From Tetrahymena thermophila SB210 (Eukaryota > Ciliophora > Oligohymenophorea > Hymenostomatida > Tetrahymenidae), in the NCBI RefSeq assembly GCF_000189635.1, contig NW_002476246.1, positions 1-64,000 on the forward strand: 64,000 nucleotides of DNA, written 5' to 3'. Numbering within the stretch: position 1 is the stretch's first letter; each line of letters opens with the position of its first letter. A program made the position numbers and the translations under genes. A model generated the notes under the pieces. It did no database searches. It was not told the origin of the DNA and saw only the letters and a list, made by a program, of their open reading frames with translations. Below, in pieces: positions 62,001-64,000 of the stretch.

Positions 62001-64000
62001 AAAATATATAAAATAGTTCAAATAGTTATTAATTAATAAATAAATAATTATCTTACCAAATGTAAAATTTGAGATTAGTTAGGAATTTATAGTTACCAAA
62101 CGCTGTACCAAAAGTAGAAGCTCCATCATCCCCAATTTAATTTTAGCTTTTATATATGTAAATCACATTTTATTAAAAATTTAAGACATTTTATAAATTT
62201 AATTTTTTTTAATTCAGCTTGAATAAAACGCTTAGAAATAATATTTTTTTAAAGTTATAAATAATTTAAATTTACCTTATTACAAATTCTAAATTTGTAA
62301 GTTGAGTGCAGTTACTCAAGCCTAATCCAATATTTTATGCTCCTTTATCACCTATTTTATTGCCCCTTTTCAAAAAAAGTAAATTAATTTATTAACAATT
62401 TAAATTTATTTTGAAATTTAAATCAAAACTAAAAAAAATAATTAAAACTTTTTTTAAGTTATCAATGAATAAATAAATAATTATTTTACCAAATGTAAAA
62501 TTTGAGACTATTTAGGAATTTGCAATTACCAATTGCTGTACCAATAGTAGAAGCTCCATCATCCCCAATTTAATTTTAGCTTTAATATATGAAAATCACG
62601 TTTTATTAAAAATTAAAGACATTTTTTTAAATTAAAGTATTTTTAATTCAGTTTAAATAAAAAACTTTTCAAAAATAATAAATAAAATATACCCTATGTT
62701 AAATATTAAATTAGTAAGTTGAATACAGTTACTCAAACCTAATCCAATATTTTATGCTCCTTTATCACCTATTTTATTGCCCCTTTTTAAGAAAGTAAAT
62801 TAATTAATTATCTATGAAATTTAAATTAAAATATATATAATAATTCAAATTTTTTTTAGTTATCAATAAACTAATATAAAATTATTTTACCAAATTGAAA
62901 AGTTGAGATTTGTAAGGAATTTACAGTCACAAAGTGCTTTGCCAATAGTATAAGTCCCATCATCCCAAATTTAATTTTAGCTTTTATGCAAATCAAGTTT
63001 AATTAAAAATTTAAGACATTTTTTTAAATTAAAGTATTTTGAATTTAGTTTAAATAAAAAAATAATAAATAAAATTTACCTTAAATCAAATATTAAATTT
63101 GTAATTTGAGTACATTTTTTTAAGCCTAATCCAATATTTTAGGCTCCGTCATCTCCAATTTTATTTCCACTTTTCAAATAAAATAAATAGTTAAATTAAT
63201 TATTTAATTTTCATTTATAATTTAATAAAAACATAAACTTAATCTTACTAAATCCAAACTTAGAGATTTACAAGGAATTTACAGCTACCAATAGCACTAC
63301 CAATAGCAGAAGCTCCATTATTTCCAATTTAATTCAATCTTTTATTAATAAAATAATAAATAAATAAATATATCCATCCATACATACACAAATAAAAAAA
63401 CTAATAAATTAAAATTTTTAAAATTTAAGTTGAATAAAAATGAATAATTTAAATTTAAAAAAAATATTTACTCCATTTGAATATCTAAATTCTTAAGTTG
63501 ATTACATTTACTCAAACCTAATCCAATATTTGATGCTCCCTAATCAGAGATTTTATTTTGCCTTTTCAAATAAAATAAATTAAATTATTAACAAACTTAT
63601 TATTTTAAACTAATCTTAAAAATAAAAACTTCATTAAGTTTTTTTTAGGCTATCAAAATTGTAAAATTAAAATTACCTAAGACAAAATTTTAAACTAATA
63701 AGTAACTGTAAGTTACTTAATGCTATTCCAAAACAATAAGCTCCTCCATCCCCAATTTAATTATTACTTTTATAATAAAAAATAATATGCTATTAAATAA
63801 ATTTATTATGCTTTATTTGATTAATTTAAAAAATATTAAAAATAAAAAAATGAAAAATAAATCAAAATTAATTACCATAGTGCAATTTTTAAATTCTTAA
63901 GTAATTAACAGCTACCTAGTTCTTAACAGATAGCTGATGTTCCTTCTTCTCCAATTTAATTGTTACTAATAAAACATAAGATAATATATAAATAAAAATT
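59053..64000 (-). CDS. LRR cassette protein 9, two alternating LRR types (23 LRR exons, 5' end outside window)
   Basis: Tail exon 59053-59134 (ELPEQRKTEIKRLAQKIKRL, then VKFNID, TGA) and at least 23 exons of exactly 90 nt. Type A lower ends: 59354, 59772, 60167, 60599, 61021, 61454, 61880, 62276, 62693, 63080, 63472. Type B: 59554, 59949, 60380, 60808, 61235, 61661, 62057, 62490, 62891, 63249, 63677. One more LRR is at 63876-63965. Type A reads GNKIGDKGAQNIGLGLSNC then TQLTNL; type B QNQIGDDGASTIGTALGNC then KFLTSL. They alternate strictly, giving a ~390-430 bp higher-order unit. Introns are short (~110-190 nt). Phase is 2 throughout, as in the other LRR genes, and the tail keeps K-R-L-V, so it shares ancestry. 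At least 700 residues. No TGA was seen within the exons. The 5' end runs past 64000. Confidence 0.85.

Noticed and set aside
4648-63965. A CRISPR-like array suggested by regular repeats
   Set aside because: The regular units are LRR-coding exons and introns in a eukaryotic chromosome; there are no short identical repeats with unique spacers.

Overview
The window is the left end of a ciliate macronuclear chromosome, most likely Tetrahymena. Positions 1-188 are (CCCCAA)n telomere, the DNA is extremely AT-rich, and every long gene reads through only if TAA and TAG are read as glutamine and TGA is the sole stop. Introns of roughly 50-400 nt argue against Paramecium, whose introns are 20-30 nt. 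Because only TGA stops, most genes had to be assembled by hand from exons; frame, splice phase and total length were checked to agree.

The dominant content is nine leucine-rich-repeat (LRR) genes built from one cassette. In eight of them (4648-8381 +, 9756-14069 -, 16251-18011 -, 18679-23388 -, 30080-35075 -, 39821-43944 +, 44582-49012 +, 49575-52319 +) the layout is the same: a 36-39 nt first exon, a short second exon of 47-62 nt, then 5 to 12 exons that are almost always exactly 90 nt, each coding one 30-residue LRR and each bounded by phase-2 introns, and a tail exon with a K-R-L-V motif ending in TGA. A ninth gene (59053 to beyond 64000, -) uses the same cassette but alternates two LRR types. 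Unequal exchange of exon-plus-intron units explains the varying repeat numbers.

Interspersed are two paralogous furin-like, multi-membrane-span genes (1421-4203 and 24508-28023, the first lacking the 5' exons of the second), a zinc-binding coiled-coil protein (28836-29855), a single-exon 851-residue protein of unknown function (36380-38935), and a tandem pair of two-membrane-span proteins (53384-55548, frameshifted, and 56123-58269).

The most unusual item is a relatively GC-rich insertion at 19075-19483 inside an LRR exon. It has tRNA-like A and B boxes, a conserved 3' end followed by a (TATG)n tail, and a 13-bp target-site duplication; removing it restores a perfect 90-nt exon. A second, decayed copy with the same 3' end but a (CTATT)n tail interrupts another LRR exon near 32580-32650. 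Together they look like a SINE family present in macronuclear DNA. Because the LRR exons are phase-symmetric, losing the hit exon keeps the rest of each gene in frame.
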